A stretch of 64,000 bases of DNA from Paracoccus sp. N5 (GTDB lineage: Bacteria; Pseudomonadota; Alphaproteobacteria; Rhodobacterales; Rhodobacteraceae). Below, piece by piece: positions 44,507 to 53,402 of the stretch; position 1 is the first letter of the stretch, and every line of letters begins with the position of its first letter. The stretch covers positions 1 through 64,000 of the forward strand of contig NZ_AQUO01000002.1 in the NCBI RefSeq assembly GCF_000371965.1, in the 5' to 3' direction. The translations under genes and the position numbers were made by a program. The notes under the pieces were generated by a model. The model searched no databases. It was not told the DNA's origin and was given only the letters and a program-made list of their open reading frames with translations.

Positions 44507-45994
44507 TCAGCCGACCACCCGGCCCGCATTGCCGGGCGTGCCGTCCACGACCACGACCTTGGTCTCGAGATAGGGTGCCAGCCCTTCAGTGCCGCCCTCG
44601 CGCCCCAGGCCGGATTGCTTGAAGCCGCCGAAGGCCAGGCCCATTTCAAGCCGGTAGCCGTTCTGGCCGACCGTGCCCGAGCGGATCTGGCGCGCCACCG
44701 CATAGGCGCGATCCGCGTCTTGGGTGAAGACCGAGGCATTCAGCCCGTAGATGGTGTCGTTCGCGATCTCGACCGCTTGCGCCTCGTTCTCGGCTGGGAT
44801 GACCGACAGGACGGGGCCGAAGATCTCCTCGCGGGCAATGGTCAGGTCGTTGCCGACATTGGCAAACACCGTCGGCTCGACGAAATAGCCCCGGTCGAGG
44901 CCCTTCGGGCGCCCGCCGCCCGCGGTCAGCCGCGCGCCTTCCGCCTTGCCCTTGGCGATATATCCCTCGACCCGCTCGCGGTGCCGTTCCATGGCCAGCG
45001 GCCCCATCTCGCACGAGGGCTCGAAGGGGTCGCCGACCTTCACCGCCCTGAAATTCTCGCTCAGCGCCTCGACCAGCGCGTCGTGGCGGTGCCGCGAGAC
45101 GATGATCCGGGTCAGCGAGGCGCAGACCTGCCCGGTCAGGAAGGTCGCCCGCGATGTGATGGCCTTCGCCGCCGTCCCGAGGTCGTAATCGTCGAGGACC
45201 AGCGCGGGCGACTTGCCGCCCAGTTCCAGGGTGACCCGGGCGATGCGCTCGCCGCAAGCCGAGGCGATGCGCCGCCCGGCGAGCGTCGAGCCGGTGAAGG
45301 TGATCTTGTCCACGCCGGGATGGCGGACCAGCCTCTCGGACGCCTCCCGGTCGGCGGTGACGATGTTGATCACCCCTGCGGGCAGCCCGGCCGCCTCGGC
45401 GGCCTCGGCCAGGATATAGGCCGGACCCGGCGCCTCGGGCGAGGACTTGACGATGACGGTGCAGCCCGCCAGCAGCGCCGGCGCCACCTTGTTGGCGATG
45501 ATGCCCGGCGTGCCGTTCCAGGGGATGATGGCGCCGACCACGCCGACCGGCTCGCGCAGCAGCAAGGCCAGCGCGCCGCCGGATTGCGAGGGATGCCGTT
45601 CCTGGAAGGGATAGGTCGCCGCCAGGCCGGCGTAATAGCGATAGCTGGCGCTGACCGCGGGCATCCGCATGGTGGCGATGGCGTGCAGCACGCCGGATTC
45701 GGCGGTCCAGATCCGCGCCTGCCGATCCGCCCGCCTGTCCAGCTCGTCGGCGAGCCGGTGCATATGGGCCGCGCGCTCCTCATGCGACATGCGCGGCCAG
45801 GGTCCGCTGTCGAAGGCGCGGCGCGCGGCTTCGACGGCACGGTCGATATCCGCCTCCTGCGCCTCGGCCACGACCTCGAAGATCTCCTCGGTGGCCGAGT
45901 TCCGCACTGTGATCGTCGCATCGCTGGAGGGCGCGGACCACTCTCCGCCGATGAAGAATTTCCCTGCATGCGGGATGATGTCTTGTCGGGTCAT
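44507..45994 (-). CDS. Aldehyde dehydrogenase family protein
   Basis: The protein has 495 residues from the ATG at 45994. It has FFIGGEWSAPSSDATI at the N-terminus, PWNGTPGIIANKVAPALLAG, FTGSTLAGRRIAS, Glu in LELGGKSPALVLDD and the catalytic Cys in GQVCASLTR. It oxidises an aldehyde with NAD(P). It is divergent from an ABC binding protein gene, and each has its own sigma-54 promoter in the shared region. Confidence 0.92.
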   Translation of the reverse strand: MTRQDIIPHAGKFFIGGEWSAPSSDATITVRNSATEEIFEVVAEAQEADIDRAVEAARRAFDSGPWPRMSHEERAAHMHRLADELDRRADRQARIWTAESGVLHAIATMRMPAVSASYRYYAGLAATYPFQERHPSQSGGALALLLREPVGVVGAIIPWNGTPGIIANKVAPALLAGCTVIVKSSPEAPGPAYILAEAAEAAGLPAGVINIVTADREASERLVRHPGVDKITFTGSTLAGRRIASACGERIARVTLELGGKSPALVLDDYDLGTAAKAITSRATFLTGQVCASLTRIIVSRHRHDALVEALSENFRAVKVGDPFEPSCEMGPLAMERHRERVEGYIAKGKAEGARLTAGGGRPKGLDRGYFVEPTVFANVGNDLTIAREEIFGPVLSVIPAENEAQAVEIANDTIYGLNASVFTQDADRAYAVARQIRSGTVGQNGYRLEMGLAFGGFKQSGLGREGGTEGLAPYLETKVVVVDGTPGNAGRVVG

Positions 45995-46046
45995 CGCCTT
46001 GCCTGCCTCTCTCGGAACCGTTGCGGGGCCTGTGCCGCCCGGCAAT

Positions 46047-46063
46047 GCACGGGTTGCCCGTGC
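46047..46063. promoter_or_regulatory. Perfect dyad between two divergent sigma-54 promoters and the aldehyde dehydrogenase start
   Basis: GCACGGG-TTG-CCCGTGC has perfect 7-base arms. It lies inside the leader of the aldehyde dehydrogenase transcript, upstream of the binding-protein promoter. It could be an enhancer or operator site. Confidence 0.45.
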
Positions 46064-46074
46064 GGGAAACAGCC

Positions 46075-46090
46075 AGCAACTCCCATGCCA
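46075..46090 (-). promoter_or_regulatory. Sigma-54 (-24/-12) promoter for the aldehyde dehydrogenase gene
   Basis: On the minus strand this is TGGCATGGGAGTTGCT, with exact spacing, about 82 bases before the ATG at 45994. Confidence 0.75.
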
Positions 46091-46132
46091 GATGGCGCCA
46101 TTGGCCGGCGGCACGGGACCGCGGATCGCCCG

Positions 46133-46148
46133 CGGCACGGTTCTTGCG
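46133..46148 (+). promoter_or_regulatory. Sigma-54 (-24/-12) promoter for the ABC binding-protein gene
   Basis: CGGCACGGTTCTTGCG matches the GGCACG-N4-TTGC consensus with exact spacing, about 60 bases before the ATG at 46207. Confidence 0.7.
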
Positions 46149-46206
46149 GGTCCTCGTCCCTGTGATTCAGGCGCCGCCGGGATCATGACAAGGAGGAGAA
46201 ACCAGA

Positions 46207-47220
46207 ATGAAGCATACATCGCTTGCCGCCGCGCTGGCCGCAGCCCTGTTCAGCGCCCCGCTGCCCGCGGCGGCCGAGGAGCTGGAGCCGATCCGCATCA
46301 TCCAATCCACCAGCAGCGCGGCTTTCATGCCCTATCTGACCGCGCTGACCATGGGCTATTTCGAGGAAGCCGGGCTCGAGCCCGAGCTGATCACCACCTC
46401 CAGCGGCTCCAAGGTCGCCGCCGCCGTGGCCGGGGGCTCAGCCGATGTCGGCATGACGGCGGCCAGCACGTCGCTGTTCCTGCGCAACGAGGGCGTCGAT
46501 ATCCGGCTGCTTGCGCCGCTGGCCACCCAATACACCACCGGGATCGTCTTTTCCGAGAAATGGGCGGCAGACCACGGCATCACCCGCGAAAGCCCGCTCG
46601 AGAACAAGCTGGCCGCGTTGAAGGGCGCCCGCCTTGCCACGCCGGGCGGCAGCGCCGGCGAGCACATCCTGCGCTACCTGGCGATCAAGGCGGGGCTCGA
46701 CGCGGATCGCGAGATGGTGATCGTGCCGATGGGCAGCGACATCGGGACCTATCAGACGGCCCTCGAACAAGGACAGATCGACGGGATCTCGCTTTCGGCG
46801 CCCTCCCCCGACCTGGCGGTCCGCAACCTGAACGCGGTCTATGCTTTCAACCTGCCGATGGGCGAAGTGAAGGAGCTCGACGGTTTCCTCTATACCGTCG
46901 CCATGACCAACGGCGCCTGGGTGGACAGCAATCCCGAGGCGGCGGCGAAAGTGGTCAAGGCCATCGAAATGGCCACCTCGGCCATGCATGACGATGCGAC
47001 CTCGGCGCAGGTCCGCGACAAGGTTCGCGAACGCTATTTCGACACGATCGAGCCCGATCTCTTTGCCGATATCTGGGAACAGGCCCGTGTCTATGCCCCG
47101 AAACAGATGCAGATCGAACGGGCCGACGTCGAGAAGGTGATCGAGTTCACCAACCTGTTCTCCGGCGACACGCAGCTCGACCCCGGCATTATCGAAGGCA
47201 GCTACTACACCGCGCCCTGA
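46207..47220 (+). CDS. ABC transporter substrate-binding protein, NMT1/SsuA-like
   Basis: The protein has 337 residues. The signal peptide ends near AAA-EE, followed by a two-domain binding fold of the NMT1/THI5/SsuA class: FMPYLTALTMGYFEEAGLEPEL, SSGSKVAAAVAGGSADVGMTA and LATPGGSAGEHILRYL. AGGAGGA precedes the ATG. No ABC permease or ATPase lies next to it, so it must share one encoded elsewhere. The ligand is unknown; family members bind sulfonates, pyrimidine precursors and similar small molecules. Confidence 0.85.
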   Translation: MKHTSLAAALAAALFSAPLPAAAEELEPIRIIQSTSSAAFMPYLTALTMGYFEEAGLEPELITTSSGSKVAAAVAGGSADVGMTAASTSLFLRNEGVDIRLLAPLATQYTTGIVFSEKWAADHGITRESPLENKLAALKGARLATPGGSAGEHILRYLAIKAGLDADREMVIVPMGSDIGTYQTALEQGQIDGISLSAPSPDLAVRNLNAVYAFNLPMGEVKELDGFLYTVAMTNGAWVDSNPEAAAKVVKAIEMATSAMHDDATSAQVRDKVRERYFDTIEPDLFADIWEQARVYAPKQMQIERADVEKVIEFTNLFSGDTQLDPGIIEGSYYTAP

Positions 47221-47339
47221 GACAGCAGCGCGGACAGAGAAGGACGCCCCAGCCTGGATCCCGCGGCTCGTCCTGCTGCACCGCGCCTGCCTTTCAGAGA
47301 TCGCTTCATGTGTGACGGGAGCAAGGTGAAAGTGACACG

Positions 47340-47500
47340 CCGAGCAGGATGATCATGGCCAACATCGCCGCAAGCGTTCGCAGACCACCACCACGGACGG
47401 CTTCGGTTGCCGGCTTGAAGTTCCAGGGCAGCAGGTCGTCGAGGTGGCTTTGCGGATGGCCGCTGGTGCTGGCAAGCGTCGCCTTGAGGTAGGCGAAGGC
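47340..47500 (-). pseudogene. Relic of an IS66-family transposase (TnpC C-terminus)
   Basis: One minus-strand frame reads FAYLKATLASTSGHPQSH, then LDDLLPWNFKPATEAVRGGG, a close match to the C-terminal end of IS66 TnpC proteins. Nothing else of the element is present. It lies just upstream of the broken dctP paralogue 3. The remaining sequence between 47221 and 47673 contains no recognisable gene. Confidence 0.65.
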
Positions 47501-47673
47501 TCGGCGCCGACCTTGCGTTCGATCCCATATCGCGTTCCGACCGAAGGCCGGCAGGCCGGGTTTCGGGCCGGCAGACCGCGATGGTCATCCTGCGTCTCCG
47601 GTCGTGCGCCCTCCGCGGCAGCCTCGGAGCGGTCCGTCGCCAGCAGGATGAACCCCGGCAGCATGGCATTTTT

Positions 47674-47689
47674 TGGCACTCTGTTTGCA
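47674..47689 (+). promoter_or_regulatory. Sigma-54 (-24/-12) promoter of the broken dctP paralogue 3
   Basis: TGGCACTCTGTTTGCA matches the consensus with exact spacing, about 72 bases before the ATG at 47761, the same distance as in the two intact dctP genes. Confidence 0.75.
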
Positions 47690-48573
47690 ACACGAGGCGA
47701 AGGAGAGAAATGTCGCGATCCAGATGGGATCGCCTGCTGCTTTTCGATGGGAGGAAAAAATGAAAAACAGATTGGCGGCTTTCGCACTGGGCCTGTGCAG
47801 CCTGATCGGTGCCGCGGGCAGCGCGGCAGCCCAGGACCAGATCTCGCTCAGGCTCGGCAGCCTTCTGGCGCCCAGCCATTAGATCGAGGCCCACGGAACC
47901 AAGGTGTTCATGGACGAGATGGCGGAGCGCACCGGCGGCAAGGTGCAGTTCCAGTATTTCTCATCCGAGCAATTGGCCAAGTCCACCGAACTGCTCAGCG
48001 CCACGCAGCTGGGCGTCGTCGATGTCGGCGAGATCGTTCCCAGCTATTTCGCCGATAAGCTGCCGGCGAGCGGGATCCTGGAAATGCCCGGCCTGGCCGA
48101 AAGCTCCTGCGCCGCCGGCGCGGCCTTCCGCGCCATTTCCGAGCCGGGCACGCCGCTCTATGACAGCGAATACAAGCCGGCGGGGGTGCGTATCCTATCC
48201 TATATAGCGTACCCCTCTTATTCGTTCCACAGCATGCGCCCGATCCGTTCTATCGATGATTTCAAGGGCGTGAAGGTCCGCGTGTCGGGTCCCGGCATGG
48301 AGATTGCGGTCGCCAAGCTGGGCGGGGTCGGCGTCAAGGTGCCCTCGACCGAGATCTATGATGCCGTCGCGCGCGGCACCGTGGATGCGACCCTGCAGGG
48401 CTACCAGGCCATCGTGCATCATTATGGGCTGCATTATGGGCTGCATGAGGTGGTGAAACATTCGCTCACCGGCTATCCGTTCGGGCAAAGTGTGAGCACC
48501 TCCCCGAAAATCGGACAGTGACGTAAGCTCTGATCTTCCGTCTGCTGGTCTCCAAGAACGAGGAGAACAGACG

Positions 48574-48867
48574 ATGTCGAAACGCAGGAACCATGACGCG
48601 GGCTTCAAGGCTCGCGTGGCGCTGGAAGCCGTGAAGGGCGAGCGCACCGTGTCGGAGCTGGCCGCGGAATACGGCGTGCATCCGACGATGATCCACCAGT
48701 GGAAGAAGGCGCTGCTCGAGGGGGCATCGGACATCTTCGAACGCGGCAGGAAGAAGAAGGCCGAGGTCGACGAGGAGACGGTGCGATCGCTGCACGCCAA
48801 GATCGGAGAGCTGGCCGTCGCCAACGATTTTTTGTCACGAAAGCTCAAGCCCTGGACCGGCAGGTGA
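48574..48867 (+). CDS. IS3-family OrfA (transposase helix-turn-helix part)
   Basis: The protein has 97 residues: SKRRNHDAGFKARVALEAVK, then an HTH (TVSELAAEYGVHPTMIHQWK) and a leucine-zipper helix (VRSLHAKIGELAVANDFL). It binds the IS ends. At 48828-48834 the slippery heptamer T-TTT-TTG in the OrfA frame allows a -1 shift into OrfB to make the active fusion transposase. Confidence 0.93.
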   Translation: MSKRRNHDAGFKARVALEAVKGERTVSELAAEYGVHPTMIHQWKKALLEGASDIFERGRKKKAEVDEETVRSLHAKIGELAVANDFLSRKLKPWTGR

Positions 48868-48875
48868 GGCGCGGG

Positions 48876-49718
48876 ATGATCGAACGCTCTCACCCCACGC
48901 TGTCGGTCGGGGCGCAATGCCGTCTGCTGTCGATCTCGCGGTCGTCGTTCTACTACGCACCGCAGGGCGAGACCGAGATGAACCTGGCGCTCATGCGGCT
49001 GATCGACCGTCAGTTCCTGGAAACCCCCTTCTACGGCGTCCAGCAGATGACCTGGCACCTGCAGAACGAAGGGCACCCAGTGAACATGAAGCGCATCCGG
49101 CGGCTGATGCGGCTCATGCGTCTGATGCCGATCTACCAGAAGCCCAACACCAGCAAGCCTGCGAAGGGGCACAAGACCTACCCCTATCTGCTGGGTGGCC
49201 TGCGGGTCGATCGGCACAACCATGCCTGGTGTGCCGACATCACCTATCTGCCGATGCGACGAGGCTTCCTCTACCTGGTCGCCATCATGGACTGGTTCAC
49301 CCGCAAGGTGCTGGCCTGGCGCATCTCGAACACGCTCGAAGCCGACTTCTGCGTCGAGGCGCTGAACGAGGCGGTCCACCGCTTCGGCCCGCCCGAGATC
49401 ATGAACACCGATCAGGGCTCGCAGTTCACGTCCTTCGCCTGGACCGACCGGCTGAAACGGATCGGCACCCGGATCTCGATGGACGGCAAGGGCCGGTGTC
49501 TCGACAACATCTTCATCGAGCGCCTTTGGCGGTCCCTGAAGTATGAGTGCGTCTATCTGCACGCCTGGGAGACCGGCTCGCAGGCGAAGGCGGGCGTTGG
49601 CCGATGGATCACCTTCTACAACCACCAGCGGCCCCACGCCGCCCATGGCGGACAGCCGCCCGCCGTGGTCTACTTCAACCAGATCGAAACCGATCAGCAG
49701 GGGCAGAGAGTAGCTTAA
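48876..49718 (+). CDS. IS3-family OrfB (DDE integrase part)
   Basis: The protein has 280 residues from the ATG at 48876. The frame is open further upstream and overlaps orfA in the -1 frame, so the functional product is the OrfAB fusion made by slippage at T-TTT-TTG. The catalytic residues are Asp in WCADITYLPM, Asp in NTDQGSQFTS and Glu in FIERLWRSLKYE, followed by WITFYNHQRPH. All are intact. Confidence 0.93.
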   Translation: MIERSHPTLSVGAQCRLLSISRSSFYYAPQGETEMNLALMRLIDRQFLETPFYGVQQMTWHLQNEGHPVNMKRIRRLMRLMRLMPIYQKPNTSKPAKGHKTYPYLLGGLRVDRHNHAWCADITYLPMRRGFLYLVAIMDWFTRKVLAWRISNTLEADFCVEALNEAVHRFGPPEIMNTDQGSQFTSFAWTDRLKRIGTRISMDGKGRCLDNIFIERLWRSLKYECVYLHAWETGSQAKAGVGRWITFYNHQRPHAAHGGQPPAVVYFNQIETDQQGQRVA

Positions 49719-50074
49719 ATCATCCCGGAAACTGTCCAAGAGATGGGGAGTAGCTCAGTGCGATCTTCCTCGGCATCTTGGAAAAGAAGTTCCAGGCGCT
49801 GCCGGAGGACGTGCAGCAGGCGATGATCGAGGCCGGCAAGGCCGCCGAGAAAAGCGCCTGCGAATTCGTGGACAGCGACGAGGCCGCGTCCAGGAAACTC
49901 GCCGAAGCGGCTGGCGTCGAGATCACCGAAGTGGGCGACGAATTGCGGGCGCAACTGGATGCCAAACTGGGGTCGGTCGCTGCGGACTGGGCCGCCGGCC
50001 TCGACAAGCAGGGCCGGCCGGGGACGCAGACACTGGAAGCCTACAAGGCCGCCCTTGCCAATTGATCGGATCAG

Positions 50075-50099
50075 CGGGCCTTTCAGACCGAAAGGCCCG
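50075..50099 (+). terminator. Terminator after dctP paralogue 3
   Basis: CGGGCCTTTC and GAAAGGCCCG form a perfect 10-bp stem with a 5-base loop, 9 bases after the dctP stop. It is followed by TAAATCC, with no long T run. Confidence 0.65.
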
Positions 50100-50267
50100 T
50101 AAATCCTTGTCATCGGCATCGGTTTTGACGGGCCGGATGCTGCACAGCCCAGGCCCACGTTCCTGTCGTCGGCCCCCAGGCGTCTGCTCATCGGTGGCGA
50201 ATGGGTCGCTTTCGCATCGGGTGCGACCTTCCACAGCATCCATCCATCCAACGGCCGGAAACTCGCC

Positions 50268-51611
50268 ATGCTGGCGAAAGGAGGGGCGGACATCAATCGC
50301 GCGGTTACGGCCGCCCGCAAGGCCTTTGAAGGCGATTGGAAGAAGCTCAAACCTTTCGACCGGCAGCAGATCCTTCTTCGCATCGCCGATCTTGTCGAGG
50401 CGCAGGCGGATGACCTCGCGACCCTCGACACGCTGGAGATGGGCGCACCGATCTCGCGCACCCGCGCCAGCAAACGCCGTTGGGTAAGCCTGATCCGGTA
50501 TTATGCCGGGATGGTCACGGCGATCCATGGCGACACCATCCCGAATTCGATTCCCGGCAACATCTTTTCCTACACATTGCGCGAACCGATAGGCGTGGTC
50601 GGGGGAATCACGCCGTGGAATGCGCCGGTCGGCACGGCCATATGGAAGATCGTGCCGGCCCTTGCCGCGGGTTGCACGGTGATCCTCAAGCCGTCCGAGG
50701 AGGCATGCCTGTCATCCCTGTATCTGGGCAAGCTGATGATGGAAGCCGGGCTGCCGGAGGGCGTCCTGAATGTCGTCCCGGGTTTCGGCGATGCCGGTGC
50801 GGCAATGGCGGCCCATGACGGCATCGACAAGCTCTGCTTCACCGGCTCCACCGCGACGGGGCAGGCGATCATCCGGGCCTCGGTCGGAAACGTGAAGCGC
50901 CTGACGATGGAGCTGTGCGGCAAATCCCCCGACATCGTGTTTGCCGATGCCGATCTTGACGCCGCGGTGCCGGGCGCGGCCATGGCGGTCTTTGCGAATT
51001 CCGGGCAGATCTGCTCTGCCGGGACGCGGCTCTTTGTCGGGGCAGGGATATATGACGAATTTGTCGAGCGCGTTGCCGATTTCGGCAAGACGCTGCGCAT
51101 CGGCGATCCCATGCGCCCTGAAACCGAACTGAGTCCGCTCGTCTCGCAACGCCAGCTGGATCGGGTGTGTGGTTATCTCGACACCGGCCGGGAGGAAGGG
51201 GCTTCCGTCCTGTCCGGCGGGCGGCGGATTTCCGATGGCGACCTCGGGCAGGGGTTCTTCGTCGAGCCGACCGTCTTCACCGGCGTCAGGGATACGATGC
51301 GCATTGCCCGGGAGGAAATCTTCGGCCCGGTGATCTCGGCGATCAGGTTCGACGACCTGGACGAGGTCATCCAGCGCGGAAACGATACCGTCTTCGGCCT
51401 TGGAAGCGGGGTCTGGACGCAGTCGCTTGCGACCGCGCATCGCGTCGCGGCCGGGTTGCGTGCGGGCACCGTCTGGGTGAACTGCTATCAGTTGCTGGAT
51501 CCTGCGGTTCCCTTCGGCGGCTACAAGACCAGCGGCTATGGCCGGGAATCCGGCCGGAAACATATCGAGAGCTTCCTGGAGACCAAGGCCGTGGTGATGA
51601 ATCTCGGCTGA
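50268..51611 (+). CDS. Aldehyde dehydrogenase, 5' end without a usable start codon
   Basis: From the ATG at 50268 the protein has 447 residues with PWNAPVGTAIWKIVPALAAG, FTGSTATGQAII, Glu in MELCGKSPDIVF and the catalytic Cys in GQICSAGTRLFV. The frame continues upstream to 50103 and encodes recognisable aldehyde dehydrogenase N-terminus (RRLLIGGEWVAFASGATF and NGRKLA), but this part contains no ATG, GTG or TTG. The true start seems to have been lost, so the product may lack about 50 residues or be inactive. It would be co-transcribed with the alcohol dehydrogenase that follows. Confidence 0.75.
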   Translation: MLAKGGADINRAVTAARKAFEGDWKKLKPFDRQQILLRIADLVEAQADDLATLDTLEMGAPISRTRASKRRWVSLIRYYAGMVTAIHGDTIPNSIPGNIFSYTLREPIGVVGGITPWNAPVGTAIWKIVPALAAGCTVILKPSEEACLSSLYLGKLMMEAGLPEGVLNVVPGFGDAGAAMAAHDGIDKLCFTGSTATGQAIIRASVGNVKRLTMELCGKSPDIVFADADLDAAVPGAAMAVFANSGQICSAGTRLFVGAGIYDEFVERVADFGKTLRIGDPMRPETELSPLVSQRQLDRVCGYLDTGREEGASVLSGGRRISDGDLGQGFFVEPTVFTGVRDTMRIAREEIFGPVISAIRFDDLDEVIQRGNDTVFGLGSGVWTQSLATAHRVAAGLRAGTVWVNCYQLLDPAVPFGGYKTSGYGRESGRKHIESFLETKAVVMNLG

Positions 51612-51663
51612 ACCGCGTAACCATGCCGTCCTTGGACAGAACCATTTTACATTGGAGCAAATG

Positions 51664-52707
51664 ATGAAAGCGCTTGTGCTCGAAGGCGTGCAGACCCTCT
51701 CGATCCAGGACTTGCCCGAGCCGGAACTCTCGGCCGGCGGCGCGGTGATCCGGGTCGCCGCGAACGGGGTCTGCCGCAGCGACTGGCATATGTGGATGGG
51801 TGACATGCCGCGCACCTACCCGATCGTTCTCGGGCACGAGATGACCGGCGTGGTCGAGGAGGTTGCCGAAGGGGTGACGAAATTCAGGAAAGGGGATCGG
51901 GTCATCGTGCCCTTCACCGGCAGCGACGGGACCTGCCCGCATTGCCAGACCGGCCATTCGCATCTGTGCGACGACCTGCAGGTTCCGGGCCGCAACTACA
52001 ATGGCGGTTACGGTGAATATGTGAACGTGCCGCTGGCCGACCGCAACATGCTGCACCTTCCCGACGAGGTGAGCTTCATCGAGGGCTCCGCGCTTGGCTG
52101 CCGGTTCATGACCTCCTTCCACGGCATCGTCGATCGCGCCGCCGTGGCAGCCGGGGAATGGGTCGTCGTCTATGGCTGCGGCGGCGTCGGTCTGTCGGCG
52201 ATCAACATCGCCCATACCCTGGGCGCCCGCGTCATCGGCGTGGATCTCAATCCGGACAACCTCCAGCTGGCCCGGGCGATGGGCGCGGAATTCGTGATCG
52301 ACGGCCGCAGCAGCCATGACCCGGCCGGCGAGGTCCTGGAGCTGACGAAGGGCGGGGCCCATGTCTCTGTCGACGCGCTCGGGATTGCCGAGACCTGTGT
52401 GAACGGCATCCGCAGTCTCCGCAAGGGCGGACGCCATCTTCAGCTCGGGCTGACCACGAAGAAGGAAGCGGGCCATGTCAGCGTGCCGATCGATCTGATG
52501 ATCGTTCGTGAACTGAAGATCATCGGCTCGGTCGGCATGCCGTCGCATCGGTTCGATGCGATGGTTCCGCTTGTGGCGAGTGGCCGGCTGGCGCCGGGCA
52601 AGCTGATGGCGGGCGAGATCCGCCTGTCCGAGGTCGCGGGCGTGTTCGACCAGATGACGCGTTCGGCGGTGACGGGCACGCTCGTGGTGACCGACTTCCG
52701 GAACTGA
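51664..52707 (+). CDS. Zinc-dependent alcohol dehydrogenase
   Basis: The protein has 347 residues from the ATG at 51664, with GGAG six bases upstream. Catalytic zinc ligands are Cys in GVCRSDWHMW and the His-Glu pair in LGHEMTGVVEEV. The structural zinc site has three of four Cys (CPHC, later HLC); the first is replaced by Asp. The NAD site is YGCGGVGLSAINIA, with Asp in GVDLNPDN favouring NAD. It probably oxidises the alcohol whose aldehyde goes to the upstream aldehyde dehydrogenase. Confidence 0.9.
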   Translation: MKALVLEGVQTLSIQDLPEPELSAGGAVIRVAANGVCRSDWHMWMGDMPRTYPIVLGHEMTGVVEEVAEGVTKFRKGDRVIVPFTGSDGTCPHCQTGHSHLCDDLQVPGRNYNGGYGEYVNVPLADRNMLHLPDEVSFIEGSALGCRFMTSFHGIVDRAAVAAGEWVVVYGCGGVGLSAINIAHTLGARVIGVDLNPDNLQLARAMGAEFVIDGRSSHDPAGEVLELTKGGAHVSVDALGIAETCVNGIRSLRKGGRHLQLGLTTKKEAGHVSVPIDLMIVRELKIIGSVGMPSHRFDAMVPLVASGRLAPGKLMAGEIRLSEVAGVFDQMTRSAVTGTLVVTDFRN

Positions 52708-53402
52708 GCCGTCCCCAGGGCCATCGCCGAAAAGCTCAAATCCCGAAAATGTCCCGAGCGGAGGGATAGCCGGGTTGGCGCGAGCGCCTTCCAGATCCTC
52801 GAAGTCCGCTCGAGGGCCGCCAGGCGCTCAGCCGCGTCCCTTGCCGCCGCATCAGCGCGTTCGAGCCGTTCACGCGCTCCCTTATGGGTGGCCCGCCAAG
52901 GAGCGAACCATGCCGGATACGTTTGTGCAGATTGACATGTCATCGGAGAATTGCCACTTGCAGGCGGGGCGGGCCATACGTTTCTGACCCATCTGAATCT
53001 AATAGGGCGCCATATTGATCGTCGCCCCGGGGCGCGCACCTTCTTGCAGGCCGGGCCTGCCCATGATCGAACCGACCTCGGTCTCAAGGATCGAGGTGAC
53101 GGTATCACGCACGATCTGTCAGGGCGGACACAGCAAGCACTTCCGTCTGCGCAACCCACAGCAGACCGATCCTGGAGAGCCGTCGCCCGCCCGGGAGATA
53201 GCCATGCCAAAAGATCCAGGCCGTGCAATCTACCCCGCAAACCTGGAGGACGAGCGTAAAGAACCGGATGGTCCGGGACGCGACAAGCCCAGGCCGTCCG
53301 ACGCGCCGCCGTCCTCGATCCTCATTGGTGTGGGCAAGACCAGCAAGCCCCGGCGTCGGCTGCATAGCGACCTTGCAGCATCGTCTGTTGTGGCAAGTTA
53401 AT
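52708..53402. other. Stretch without a recognised gene
   Basis: About 700 bases between the alcohol dehydrogenase and marR genes. A minus-strand frame around 52760-52930 encodes a coiled-coil-like stretch rich in Ala, Arg and Glu (KGARERLERADAAARDAAE) but has no partner domain. It may be a gene fragment. No identity is proposed. Confidence 0.4.

Larger units (their letters stand above)
48493..49757 (+). mobile_element. IS3-family insertion sequence, 1265 bp, in dctP
   Basis: The ends are 27-base imperfect inverted repeats (19 of 27 identical) beginning TGAGC and containing CTCCCC and GGACAGT. The element is flanked by a 3-base direct repeat GTG (48490-48492 and 49758-49760). It carries orfA and orfB in the -1 arrangement typical of IS3. 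It looks complete and recent. Confidence 0.92.
47761..50065 (+). pseudogene. dctP: TRAP substrate-binding protein dctP, paralogue 3, disrupted
   Basis: The gene starts MKNRLAAFALGLCSLIGAAG and follows the other two dctP copies throughout, but it is broken twice. A TAG at 47880-47882 replaces the Trp of PTHWVE (TGG to TAG). An IS3-family element (48493-49757) interrupts the codons after GYPFGQS. Removing the element and one copy of its GTG duplication restores an unbroken frame GYPFGQSAIFLGILEKKF to the stop at 50065. A 12-base tandem duplication also gives YGLHYGLHEV in place of YGLHEV. The sigma-54 promoter and ribosome site are intact. Confidence 0.93.
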
